From Phaseolus vulgaris (taxonomy: Eukaryota > Streptophyta > Magnoliopsida > Fabales > Fabaceae): DNA of 64,000 bases. The stretch is from positions 39,974,498 to 40,038,497 of the forward strand of contig NC_023749.2 of assembly GCF_000499845.2 (NCBI RefSeq). Direction: 5' to 3'. Shown piece by piece: positions 19,893 to 30,182 of the stretch. The notes below the pieces were generated by a model. That model saw only the letters and a program-made list of their open reading frames with translations, did no database searches and was not told the origin of the DNA. The translations under genes were made by a program, and so were the position numbers. Each line of letters opens with the position of its first letter. Position 1 is the first letter of the stretch.

Positions 19893-21095
19893 ACTGAAGA
19901 TCAAACATTTGATTCTGGACAACTTCAATCTGTTCATCCAGAGTCATAAACCTTGCATCCATGTTGTCAAACCTGGTTTCAATCCTTTGGAAATTACTAA
20001 CACAGAGATCGTGGAGGCTCATTTGATTTTCAGCAAAGCTATCAAGCCTATTCACCATGAGTCTTTCAAAAGGCGACATGGTTTGCATCCTTTCTCCTTG
20101 ATTTCCAGCACCAGCACTTAGTCCAGCATCTTGATAATCTTCAGGTGGATCTACATGTTGAACATCCATATCAGCAGGTTCATCTTGTTCAAGATTAGCA
20201 GCACCACTAGATGAGGCACCATGATCACCATCCTTGCTTATCCATTTTCCACCTACTTTTGTAAAACCCATTTTGCTGAGTGATCCATTGTTCAACTCTT
20301 GAGTTGACTTGACCAACTCAGATGTTTCATCTTCAAGGTTTACTTCAAAATAGAGTATAAATTTAGATATCAAAACAACATATGGATAATGATAACAACA
20401 TATGGATAATGATAATCACCTAACCTCATGGCTTTTTGCATGTGCTCTTTGATGATGTAGATCCAATTCATCTTGATTTTCTTGGTGATGCAGAAGATAT
20501 AAACCTGATCTTCTTCAGTTAGAACAGAATGATTACTCCCTCTTGGAGTTAGAATCCAAGTTACAATGAGAGCAAGCAATCTCTCATCAAGCTTTAGACC
20601 TCCAACCGAGCATGTACTTACTTGAGCATGTTGATTCTTCAAGCAACTCTTGTAGAATTGGATTTTGTTAAAATCCTCCACCACTCCAAGGTTTCCCTTA
20701 TTGATTCTAAGATCAGAGAACTTGAGACCAGCAACAGCAGTCCATACTTCATGACTTATCTCCATTTCTACACCTTTCACGTGAGAAACTAGATTGTTTC
20801 CCTCAAACTTTAGGTTTGTGTAGAACACCCTCACCAAATCTGGATATATGTTTCCCTTCATCTCCAGAAACTTTTTGAGAGATTGATCCTTGAGCAGCCT
20901 TCTCACATTATCAAGCTTTTGACTTTTCAGCCAATCAAAGCATACAACCTTGGGGTTGTTTATCTTCTTGATACTTGTTTCATACGTATACTTCTCAATA
21001 AGATCATTGTCTCCAGAAAACCAGCCTTCTAGCCTTCCTTCAGACCTTACAACCCTGGTTTTGACTCTTTTTGAGGTGGGAGGAGTTGATTCCAT
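19893..21095 (-). pseudogene. SIRE-like env-like protein, frameshifted
   Basis: Starts MESTPPTSKRVKTR at 21095. The 241-codon first part has SHVKGVEMEISHEVWTAVAG, INKGNLGVVEDFNKIQFYKS and DERLLALIVTWILTPRGSNH, motifs I recall from legume proteins labelled as plant transposon or env-like. The second part (20373-19882) begins KFILYFEVNLEDETSELV and ends in a helical Met/Asp-rich coiled coil. The two parts are out of frame because of a 20-bp tandem duplication at 20374-20413. The C-terminus is cut at the LTR junction. No signal peptide or clear membrane segment is visible, so 'env' rests on position and family memory only. Confidence 0.72.
20374..20413. repeat. 20-bp tandem duplication that breaks the env-like frame
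   Basis: AACAACATATGGATAATGAT occurs twice in a row. Twenty is not a multiple of three, so the downstream frame shifts; treating it as one copy makes the two open segments colinear. Confidence 0.92.
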
Positions 21096-21855
21096 GATGG
21101 CAGAGAAGAAAACAAAGAAGAACTCACTTCACAGATTTTTGCAAGAGATGTTGCAATTGGTTGTTCTTGTGGAAGAGATCAGCTGCACCAGATTTTATAG
21201 CAGAAAAAGAATCAATTTGCATTTAATTTCAGAGAGAGAGGACTTGACTCTGCTTTGCACAGAAAATGTTAGAAAAAGCTGAGAATCACATGGTCTTCAC
21301 ATGTGATCTTTGACTAGTCATTAAGGCTCTTGTATTTCCAAGATTTTGGAATATTTTCCTTTATGGCTGTTATATCTCCTCTCTGAACATAATCAGCTTT
21401 CAATACAAATTCTTTGACAAAGATTCTCTCTTTGAATTGATCTGCAACGGATAGAAATTCAAAATAGGAATTAAAACAATTTCTTCATAGTACTGTCAGA
21501 CCCAAAACAATCGGTTGTTTCGAAGAAACAATCGGTTGTTTTTCTGCAGCAGTTAAAACTGTGTTTGAATTTTAACCTTGAGCAGAAGGAGTTCAAAGCA
21601 GATGACACTGATCATAAAAAGATTGTTTAACCATGAGAAAGAACTTTGAAACAGAAATTAAGAACAAATAAAGGAAAGTCTTATCCTTATGTTAATTCTT
21701 CAATGAGCCATGTGCTTTATGATCAAGAAGCCTCTTTTCACTGTTGAGGTCTTTTGCATAGCATTGATTCACCTTCAATGACAGTCTTTTTCTTCAAAAG
21801 CTTGATCAGATGACTCAGTCCCTCCTTTTTCTTTAGTTTTCCTGCATGAAAGATT
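21096..21855. other. Spacer between SIRE-like gag and env-like frame
   Basis: No gene. It contains the paired motif AACAATCGGTTGTTT at 21506-21520 and 21527-21541. On the minus strand CTATAAAATC near 21195-21205 lies about 100 bases before the env-like ATG and could be a TATA element for a subgenomic promoter (inference). Pol should lie here in a complete element. Confidence 0.6.
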
Positions 21856-23545
21856 TCAAGCAACAAGATTTGGTCCCTTTACAAATTTGGGTCCGTTTGA
21901 CTTTTCTTTGCAGTTTGAAACTTCACATCCCTTAGGAATCCATTTCATAAAACCTCTTGGAACAGAATATTTCCTTATTTTACAGAACCTAACAGAGTGG
22001 TCTTTCTTCATGCAGTAAAAGCATGTAACAACCTGTTGTTTCGTCTTAACAATCGGTTGTTTTTCTGATTTTCTTAAAAAAAAATTTGAAAACTTATCTT
22101 GCTTGTTCTGTGGATTGAAGCCTAAACCAGCCTTTCCGAAAACACAGCTTTGAGATGCCAAGACATTCTCAAAGTTACATTTCCCCTTTGAAAGCTTGTC
22201 CACAGTTTCAACAAGATAATGAACCTTTTTCTCAAGATTTTCACAATTTTCGCATATGAAAGTATCACACTTGCAAGAAGCATTTTTGAAAGCTTTTTCC
22301 AGATCTTCTTCAAGTAATTTAACTCTCTTTTCAAGCCAACTATTAAGATCTTTCAATCGGTTGTTTGAAAGAACCAATCTATTAGCTTCATCATGTGTTT
22401 CTTGAAAAGCTTCAAGTAATTCATTGTAATTTTGTTCATTTAAGGAAGCACATGAACTTACCTCACTTGAGCTGCAAGATTCATCATCATTTTCAGCTAC
22501 CAAACATATGTTTGCTTTTTCATCTTCACTTGATGATGACACCTCATTTTCATCCCAAGCTATGTAGGCTCTTTTTGTCTTGCCTTTCTTCTCCTTGTAG
22601 CTAGTCTTTTTTCTCTTTGCTCTTGTTTGGACAATCTGCCTTTATATGACCTTGCTCACCACAACCAAAACAAGTATAGTTATTTGAATTCAAATCATTG
22701 GATTTCTTGTTTCCATATCTATCTTTGTTGTTGTCTTTGTTGCGGTTTCTCTTTAGGAATCTGCTGAATTTTCTTGACAGCAAGCTAAGGTTTTCCTCAT
22801 CACTATCATCACTGGAATCTTGCTTTCCCTTGTGCTTGGAAGCTTTTAAGGCTATGCTCCTTGTGTGCTTATCTTCACTCTCTTGAACATTGAGTTTATT
22901 CATCTCTAGCTCATGTTCCCTAAGCTTTCCAAACAAAGAAACAACACTTAATGATGTTAGATCTTTAGATTCGGAAATAGCAGTTACCTTTGGTTGCCAT
23001 GCTCTATCAAGACATTTCAAGATCTTGATGTTCAGCTCTTCTTTATCAAAGGTCTTGTCGAGGCTCATAAGGTGATTGATAATGTGCGTAAATCTTTTCT
23101 GCACCTCAGCAATTGTTTCTCCTTTAAGCATTTTAAACATCTCATACTCTTGGATAAGAGCATGCTTTCTAGCTCTTTTCACCTCATTTGTTCCTTCATG
23201 AGTGACTTCCAAAGTGTCCCACACTTCTTTTGATGATTTGCATTGCGAGACCCTGAAAAATTCATCAAAATTTAAAGCAGAGGTTATAATATTTTTGGCA
23301 ATGCAATCGAATTTGGCCTTTATGCTTTCTGCTTCAGTCCATTGAGACCATGGTTTCTTAATGACAGATCCATCATTTTCAAACTTTGGGACAAAAGGAC
23401 CATTTTCAATTGCATCCCAAATTCCTTTGTCAAGAGATTCCATAAATATTTTCATTCTTACTTTCCAAAACTGGTACTTCAAAACACAAAACAAAGGTGG
23501 TCTGTTAATTGAAGCACCTTCCCTAAAAGGTAGTCTATCAGCCAT
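21856..23545 (-). pseudogene. gag: SIRE-like gag, one frameshift
   Basis: Starts MADRLPFREGASINRPPLF at 23545. An N-terminal Copia gag domain (WKVRMKIFMESLDKG, FDEFFRVSQCKSSKEVWDTL, RFTHIINHLMSLDKTF) is followed by an acidic/basic linker and the zinc knuckle CFGCGEQGHIKADCP. Just after it (near 22604) one extra base ends the first 314-codon stretch. The frame continues at about 22600-21856 with a Ser/Glu-rich segment, a long coiled coil (LSNNRLKDLNSWLEKRVKLL) and a second CX2CX4HX4C knuckle (CFYCMKKDHSVRFC). Two knuckles and a long coiled coil fit SIRE-type gag. Confidence 0.87.
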
Positions 23546-23590
23546 TAAAAAAGATTTTTAGGATCAACTTGAATAACTTTAAGGAACCAA

Positions 23591-23603
23591 GCTCTTGATG
23601 CCA
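23591..23603 (-). other. SIRE-like primer binding site
   Basis: On the minus strand TGGCATCAAGAGC follows the LTR end (…AACA) after a short spacer; it resembles the initiator tRNA-Met site with a C for T and an extra A. Confidence 0.7.
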
Positions 23604-23605
23604 AT

Positions 23606-24179
23606 TGTTATAATAGATGGCTTTAAACTAGAGGGGGTTGAATTGTTTAAAGAGGATTTTCGTAAACTTTTAAGCTTAGAATGAAAATACTTCAAGAAAA
23701 CCTTGATTAAGAAATCATGTTTTCCAAAACATAAAGCAAAAGCTGCAGTACCAGAAAAAACAATCGGTTGTTTCACAGAAACAATCGGTTGTTTATACCA
23801 ACAAACAACAAAATAAAACTGAATTTAAAGAATTAGAGATTGAGAGATTGTACACAGTTGTTTATACTGGTTCACTCCAAACCCAGAGCTACATCCAGTC
23901 TTCTCAGAAACCCTAAGGAAATCCACTAAGCAACCACACCTTGATCACTTACACAACAACCAAGAGAATGACCGTGAACACCTCAAGAAACAAACTCTCC
24001 TTGGTCAACACACCAACACTAAGATTGTTGATCTTGATCCCCTCAAGAACACACAGCCAATCTTAATCTTAGAAAACACATAAACGAATACAAGCAGAAT
24101 CCTATTCCATACACTTTGATCAATCACAAACTCTTAGCAATCTCAACTATTTGAAAAACTCAAAAACTCTTAGCAAAAA
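23606..24179 (-). repeat. SIRE-like 5' LTR, truncated by the Chr1 LTR
   Basis: In + orientation begins TGTTATAATAGATGG. Contains the 21-bp-spaced pair of AACAATCGGTTGTTT (23759-23773, 23780-23794). Continues to the Chr1 LTR start at 24180; its true outer end is not in view. Confidence 0.83.
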
Positions 24180-24453
24180 TGATGGAGGAGGGCCAAGCTC
24201 ACCACACTATGAAAGCCAAGTTCCAAGTCTAGACCGTCTAGACTCAAGAGGAGAGCGTCTAGACTCCATAGGAGAGCATCTAGCACAAGATGAGGGGCGA
24301 CTACAAAAGGAGCGTCTAGGAGGAAGCCTAGACCGTCTAGGACCTATCACTAGGTCCATGACCAAGCACCTTCACGCACAAATGGGTCAAGCAACGGATT
24401 GGAGGGAGAAGAACTTATACATGCTACATGGAGGCCCATTAGGGGTGGCTTAG
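24180..24453 (+). other. LTR-encoded C-terminal tail of the chromovirus polyprotein (copy 1)
   Basis: An open frame from the LTR start to a stop at 24451-24453. It has heptads with Leu at every seventh residue (RLDSRGE, RLDSIGE, HLAQDEG, RLQKERL), then GPITRSMTKH and an ending LYMLHGGPLGVA. The same tail is read at 40322-40595 directly from the integrase frame and at 36998-36719 (minus) in the solo LTR. In this 5' copy there is no upstream pol, so it is not translated this way; it shows what the matching 3' LTR encodes. Confidence 0.75.
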
Positions 24454-24912
24454 TAGTTAGTGTAGTGTTAGAAAGCATAAACTTGTCTTACATGTGATTT
24501 ACCCTAGATTTGGTGCATATTCTAGAACATTGCCTCACATGGCCGGTCATGTGCCCATGTGCTCCATGTGGAGTAATTTCCATTTCATTTAGGTAACATT
24601 TCATCTTCTCTTAGCTTAGCATTTACGGCCTCCTTAGCCAATAAAAGGAGAAGCCCATCACTTGTATTTTAAAGATTAATGAGAGTAATGTTATGCTGCC
24701 CACATTGTGCCATACATTTCTTTTGCCTAGTTTCTACGACCTAATCTTCATCTTCATCATCTACCATAGGGCTGGCCGAACCTCCCTTCTTCCATACTCA
24801 TCATGCACCTTCAAGATCACTATAACTCCTAGGAGGATCTTGCCCATCTGAATCCATAGCTTCCGCACCATTTTTCACAACATCCAAGAAGAGCTCCATG
24901 AGAATGCCATCA
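24180..24912 (+). repeat. Chr1 5' LTR (733 bp)
   Basis: Starts TGATGGAGGAGGGCC and ends ATGCCATCA before a primer site. It is clearly diverged from the 731-bp LTR at 40322-41052, and the flanks do not duplicate (AAAAA here, CTTCA there), so the two may come from different insertions or the ends have been rearranged. The TATA region reads CAATAAAAG, a degraded box. Confidence 0.85.
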
Positions 24913-24914
24913 TT

Positions 24915-24927
24915 TGGTATCATGAGC
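24915..24927 (+). other. Chr1 primer binding site, variant
   Basis: TGGTATCATGAGC, same one-base variant as ChrD and Chr2. Confidence 0.8.
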
Positions 24928-26108
24928 ATAGGTTTTTCAAAGATGAGTAGTTCTTGGTCATTTTCATTTTGAGTTCTTCTTATTTTCCTTGTTGTTCATC
25001 TTTATATTCCATATTGTCTTGCTGTTTTTTAATTTTTGCTTTGAATTGGTGTGCTGTTTGGAAATTCCAATCGGTGCATCTTGTTCAATTGTTCTTGAGC
25101 AATCTTTGTGCAATTTTTGGTAGGATTCCATATACCTTGTGTTGCTGTTTTTATTTTAGGTATTTGAGTCCTTATTGCAATTTTATTTGGTTCATTTTAT
25201 GCTCTTTGAGTCTTTTAATTTCTGAATCTATATATGTTTTGTTTAGTCATGTTTTTCCAAAATGTCATCATATCATAGTGGTACTTTGTTTGGATTATTT
25301 GTTTCTTGATTTTGGTGTAAATATTTGATTTGAATCTGCTGTGTTTTTGATCCTTTGGTGCCTTTTATTTTTAGCTTGAGTTCATATTTGTGTTTAGATC
25401 TACACAAATTCCTTTTCATCAAATTCCATTGTCTTTGTCTTTTGGTATCTTGCTGTTTTTTCCAGTTTTTACAAAATCTCCTGTTTTACATAACTTTGTG
25501 TTGGCTGTTTTGTTTAAGAAAATTATTTTCCTACATAGGAACTTTCTGATTCTCTGGATTATGCAAGATTGAGGTGTTACAGAAAAGACAAAAAAAGAAT
25601 CAGCTCAAAAGAGTCAATAGAAAAAAAAATGATAAATATTATAAAAACAGTGTGCAAATCTGGGCGCTACAGTTGGCGTAACTGAACACTGATTTTGAAA
25701 AATTTATTATAAAAAAATGGTTCATGCGTTTGGAGTGAAACCAACGCCAGAATTTAGTTGAGATCTTGAATTTTTTTGCATATAAATTTTCAGAAGAAAA
25801 TCTTAAAAGGGCAGCTCAGCATAAATCAGGGAAAATCACGTTCTCTGGCCCACAACAATTTTTCAGTGGTGCTGTTTTTTGATTTTAAAATCAATTCTAG
25901 TGCTATTCTTAGGATCCATTTTGTGTGCCTACCTTTCTTTGAGTACCTTTATTTGCTTGTCTAATATTTCTTTGGAACTCTTTCTAGTTGTCACAATTTA
26001 ACTCCATTTGTGTGGTACAGTTTTTCCAAATAAATTGTTTCTTGCTTTAATTCTTTGGCCTCTAAATTTGGTGTTGGATTGATTCACAATTGGTGCTTAT
26101 TTGAGTGG
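24928..26108 (+). mobile_element. Chr1 untranslated leader (5' part)
   Basis: Colinear with ChrD 8351-9530. It stops at the TatB1 LTR (26109). Chr1 resumes only at 35913, at the point equivalent to ChrD 10777, so about 1.25 kb of Chr1 (rest of leader and gag start) is lost. No gene. Confidence 0.82.
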
Positions 26109-26996
26109 TGATCCTGCCTGTTGACCGAAACGCTGGAGCTTTGCCTCGTCAAACTTGGATCGACTTCTGCGCCGTGTTAGCCTCCGTCCTTCACCGCGAT
26201 CCACCTCAAGAACCTGCAAAAGACGAAACGGCGCCGCTGCGGCCGATCACGCTCCGACGCCCAAGTCAGCGACTGAACCACCAATTACTTAAGAGTAAAA
26301 CTCAAGAACTCTAAGGAACCGTGACAAGTTCTCTCTCAGCGTACTCTCGTTCTCGCAGTTGTAAAGAAGTAATCTAAACGCGTGCGTACCTCAGAAGTTC
26401 GTTGGAAACTCTTATATACCTGGGCACTTTCTCTCTCCTGGCAGTTACACATCTGGACACGTGGCTCGCATCCAGCTGTACACGTGCCATCATCTGGAGC
26501 ATCCTTGACTTGGGCGCTACTTCTGACTCTTCTTTGGCTAAGTTACTTATGCATGATATACTCAGTGCATAGTTGCCTTGGAGCGTGATCTCTTCTGGGT
26601 GGCGAGTTCGGGTGCCTTCGTACACACCTTCCCTTTGGTCTCGCCGGCCGCCTTCATGATCTGCCCTACCTGTTTCACCGTGTATGTTCAAGTGTGCTAT
26701 CTCCCGAGCTCATCCTCTGGCCATCTGGGAAATGACCATCTGCCTTCATCTTCGGCGATGTCCTTGTTTCGGCGATCTCTAATCACTTTGTCGCCTGGGT
26801 TCGCATCTGGCGACTTCATCTTCAACCCGGTGACCGCCGGTTAAGGTATGCTGGAGGTCGGAGCACGCCAACTTAATAACTGGCGACTACACGAGCCCCC
26901 CGACTTCCTTCCCTTCTGCCAGCCAGGTGTCCCGTTTAGCACGCCTATATGACAGCTTGATGCCACGTCATCACTTCCGACTACCAGGGCGGTACA
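26109..26996 (-). repeat. TatB1 3' LTR (888 bp)
   Basis: In + orientation starts TGATCCTGCCTGTTGACC and ends GGCGGTACA. It matches the solo LTRs at 38893-39822 and 41709-42598 and the TatB3 LTR. A minus-strand TATA element (GGTATATAAG) lies near 26411-26420. Confidence 0.92.
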
Positions 26997-27010
26997 CAAG
27001 CCCCCCAGTC
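26997..27010 (-). other. TatB1 polypurine tract
   Basis: On the minus strand GACTGGGGGGCTTG abuts the LTR. TatB3 has the same sequence at 52691-52704. Confidence 0.8.
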
Positions 27011-27551
27011 TTAAGCGAAGACTTGTCCAGCGAAAAGACCAAAGGAGCCACGTCAATACCGATCTACGTGGCGCTGGCGCAGAATTCCAAACGTTTGTAC
27101 TTTCTGCTTTCCTGACGCTCCACCAAACATTCTCCCAATCGCTCGACACGTGTCTTCATCAACGGTTGCCTTTAGTTGTCGTTTGCGCTTCCAAAACCAT
27201 TTGAAAAACCCTTAAACCCATTTCACTTCTACTGTTCCATCACCTCTTTGCCTTCTCAAACACTCTGTGTTTTTCTGCAAAAACCCACGAAGCTCTTCAA
27301 CCTTCTGACTCCTCAACTTTCTTCAGCGTTCGTCTGATCATCAAAAGGTACCCCCTTTACTTCTTCTGTTGAGTTTTCCTGCATTTTAACCGATTCGCAT
27401 CATCCATTAACTGCCTGGTGCATACGCTGTGGGTTGTTTCTCCTGCTTCTCCCTTCTCGTTCGTTCGTTTTTTCATCCTTCTTTCACAATCGAGTCAGCC
27501 TCTGCGAACTCTGCTCACCTTTCCCTTTCTTCTTCCTTTGCAGTTTCCGCG
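27011..27551 (+). promoter_or_regulatory. Promoter and 5' UTR (with intron) of the TatB1 antisense gene
   Basis: A GACACGTGTC palindrome lies at 27144-27153 and a telo-box-like AAAACCCTTAAACCC at 27205-27219; both have counterparts upstream of the TatB3 gene. The 5'UTR intron is 27348-27543 (AAAAG|GTACCC donor, CCTTTGCAG acceptor, 196 bp), ending eight bases before the ATG. No TATA box is obvious. Promoter activity is inference. Confidence 0.6.
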
Positions 27552-30182
27552 ATGGCTCGCTCAAAGATCACCCCAAATCCTCCTCCCTCGTCACGAAACC
27601 CTCCGTCTCAAGCTCATAACCCACCACGAGCACCTGGTGCTTCTTCTTCCCAGGCTGAGAGGCCTACAACCTCTCGCCCTGACCTGGCTCAGGCTACTCC
27701 ACCGGTCGCCGGAGGAGCCTCCATCCCTACCCCAGATTATAAGATGCTATACCCCTGGGCCAACTCGACTTTGCTGAAGGAGACTTCTTCAGTAAATTCT
27801 GCAGGGGCAGTTCTTCGATTGAAGAAAGGGGATGAGCCCCACCTGTCGTTTCATAAGGAGCACGATGACAAGCTGATGGTGCTACCTTGTCCCCCCGACG
27901 TGCCAGTTTGTGCAGACGACAAAGGGAACAACGGCGAGTTGTTCTGCTTTGTATACACCACTTTATTCAAGAAGGTGAAACTTAGGTTTCCCTTCACTCG
28001 TTTTGAAAGGGAGCTACTTACCGAGCTCGACATCGCCGCCGCCCAGCTCCATCCCAACAGCTGGGCATTCGTGCGGGCGTTTCAAATCATGTGCGCACAT
28101 TTGGGACTTCCAGCGTCAGTGGACGTTTTTCTTTTCCTTTTTGAAGCTAAACACCCAGGAGATCGCCTGTGGGTGAGTCTGAACGGGATTGCTGGGAGGT
28201 CGATCCTCTCTATCTTCCAGCAATCCTACAAGGATTGGAAGGGCAAATTTGTCCAAGTGCGCCCAAACGACCAGGACGCCTCGCTGCTCGACGGTTTTCC
28301 CTTGTACTGGGTAAACAAGGGAAATAAAGAATCCAAAGGAAGCTTCAGGAGGCCAAGAAGCCCTGACAACATGGGTGCTTTGGACAAAGATCTGTGCCTC
28401 TTCTGGAAGAGCGTGGCAGACGCCAACATTACCTTTCTCACCACTGCGCTCATCTCCTTCGAGTTCTTCGAAGATCAACTCGAGGCTCGCATAGGTTAGT
28501 GCTTATCTCAACGCTTAAGTTTTTGCCCTGTGTTGTACCTCTGTTTGTTGTTGCTCTTAACCTGGTTTGTTGCGCACAAGACTTGAGTTTTATTTTCTGC
28601 ATCACTTGTTTGTCTCATCTGCATACTTGCTCATGCGTTTATCTTTCTCTTTGTGCTGACCTGTATACCTTTGTATTATGCAGATCTAATGTTGGGCAAG
28701 GGAAAACTGGCTGAATTGAGGGCACTCGCCCGAGCCCATGGGTTGGCGTCGGGCTCTCACACCGTTCCCAATTCAGTGGTGGAGATCGCCGCTGCCCAGG
28801 GCAGATCGCCCCCTAAAGGCCCAGCTCCTTCCGAGGCCCAACCCGCCCAACAACGCAAGAAGCTCATCCTCAGGAAGCCAAAGAGGAAAACCCCTCAGGT
28901 GGTCCATGAGGATGAAGAAGAAGACGATGAGGCAACAGAAGATGGCCTCATCACCAAAAGAAAGAGGGTGGCGCCTTCTTCACCACCTGCTCCACCTCCT
29001 CCTCCAACATCAACACCACCTTCCTCGCCAGCTCCACCTCCAACATTGCCTCCTCCCCCAGTTCCCACATCGCCAGTCCAAGCAGTTCCCTTGGCGGCGG
29101 CATTTCCTGTGGTTGAGGTTGTTGAGCCCAACTTCATGGAGAACCCCCCGAGCGCCTCCAGGCCATATGTTTCTGCTGGAGGGGGTCCTCCTTCAACCGC
29201 CTCAACTGCTAAAGCTGTACCAGGCGAGAATGAAGGCGCTCACAACTCGCCTATCATGATTACCGAGTCCCCCTCGTCACCACCGCGTCAAGAAGCTCCA
29301 ACTCAACAGCCAACTCAAGAAGGTGGTGGCGAGAACCAGCAACAGGCTCCCCTAGTGCTTCCACAAGCAGATCTCTCCCTTGCAGTCAAAAGAGTGTGGG
29401 AACCCTTCTCAGCAAAACTCAAGATGATGGTAGAGGATTTTCCCTCCATCATATCAAAAGCTGTGGACACTTCCAACAAAAAACTCCAGGATGACATCTT
29501 CGTGCTCCAAGAGGAGAATCGCACAATAAGGATTGAGGCGGAGAAGTTGTCCTGCAACCTCATGCTGGCTGAAATCGATCATTCCCGAGTGGAGGATGCC
29601 ATGAGCACCGAGCTTCGGGCGCGCAAGGAGGCCACCGATCTACGCCATAAGGTCCCCTATCGCGTCAAGGTGGCTGACCTGGAGGCGTTGATCAAAGCAG
29701 ATGCCGCCAAGGTAAAAACCCTTGAGAAGAGGTCAGCAGATCGGGAGGTCTTCTTGGGGAAAGTTGGAAAGGAGAGAGACGACACCATGGCCAAACTCGC
29801 CGAGGCCAAAGATGAAAGTGGGAAGATCACCACAAAGCTGGCCCAGGCGCAGGCGGAATCCAAGAAGGTTGCTGAAGACCTCCTTCAAGCTCGTGAAACA
29901 ACCGAAGAACTCAAGAAACAAGCTGAAGAGCTAAAACAGCAGAACGAGGGGCTCAAGAAGCAGATTGAAGAACTCGAGCTGAGCTCCGCCCAGATCCTTG
30001 CCGCTGGGTTTGACGCTGCTTTGGAACAATTCGCCTGCCAGTACCCTGGCTTGGATCTCTCCATGGTGTCGCTGAACAACGAAGTGGTGGACGGGAAGAT
30101 TGTTCCTTCTTTGAGACTAGCTGCTCGCTGCTTCCCTTCATCACTTACTCATCTGCCTCTTTCTCAGACAATTTACTTGTGA
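27552..30182 (+). CDS. TatB1 antisense gene: spliced, coiled-coil protein of unknown function (813 codons)
   Basis: Two coding exons, 27552-28494 and 28684-30182, joined across a phase-1 intron (ATAG|GTTAGT donor, TTATGCAG acceptor, 189 bp). The start MARSKITPN is chosen because it is shared with TatB3 (MTRSKITPN) and TatA (MARLK) and follows the 5'UTR intron. Residues about 60-310 form a globular domain (VCADDKGNNGELF, KVKLRFPFTRFERELLTEL, FEAKHPGDRLWVSLNGIAGR, QQSYKDWKGKFV). Exon 2 begins LGKGKLAELRALAR, has basic NLS-like runs (RKPKRK, TKRKRV), a long Pro-rich linker, then about 230 residues of coiled coil ending GLDLSMVSLNNEVVDGK. Its C-terminus runs on past the TatB3 stop. It resembles the 'putative gypsy type transposon' domain; it opposes pol, whose frames here are broken. 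Confidence 0.85.

Larger units (their letters stand above)
19545..24179 (-). mobile_element. SIRE-like Ty1/copia remnant lacking pol
   Basis: Minus-strand order: 5' LTR (24179-23606, truncated), primer site, gag (23545-21856), a 760-base spacer, env-like frame (21095-19893), 3' LTR (19892-19545, truncated). The roughly 4 kb expected for protease-integrase-RT-RNase H is missing. SIRE/Maximus-type Copia elements are the ones known to pair a long gag with an env-like frame after pol. The motif AACAATCGGTTGTTT recurs through the element. The LTR outer end is cut by the Chr1 LTR at 24180. Confidence 0.85.

Noticed and set aside
19893..21095. Env-like frame as a true viral envelope glycoprotein
   Set aside because: No signal peptide, membrane anchor or glycoprotein hallmarks can be seen; the label rests on position and family memory only.
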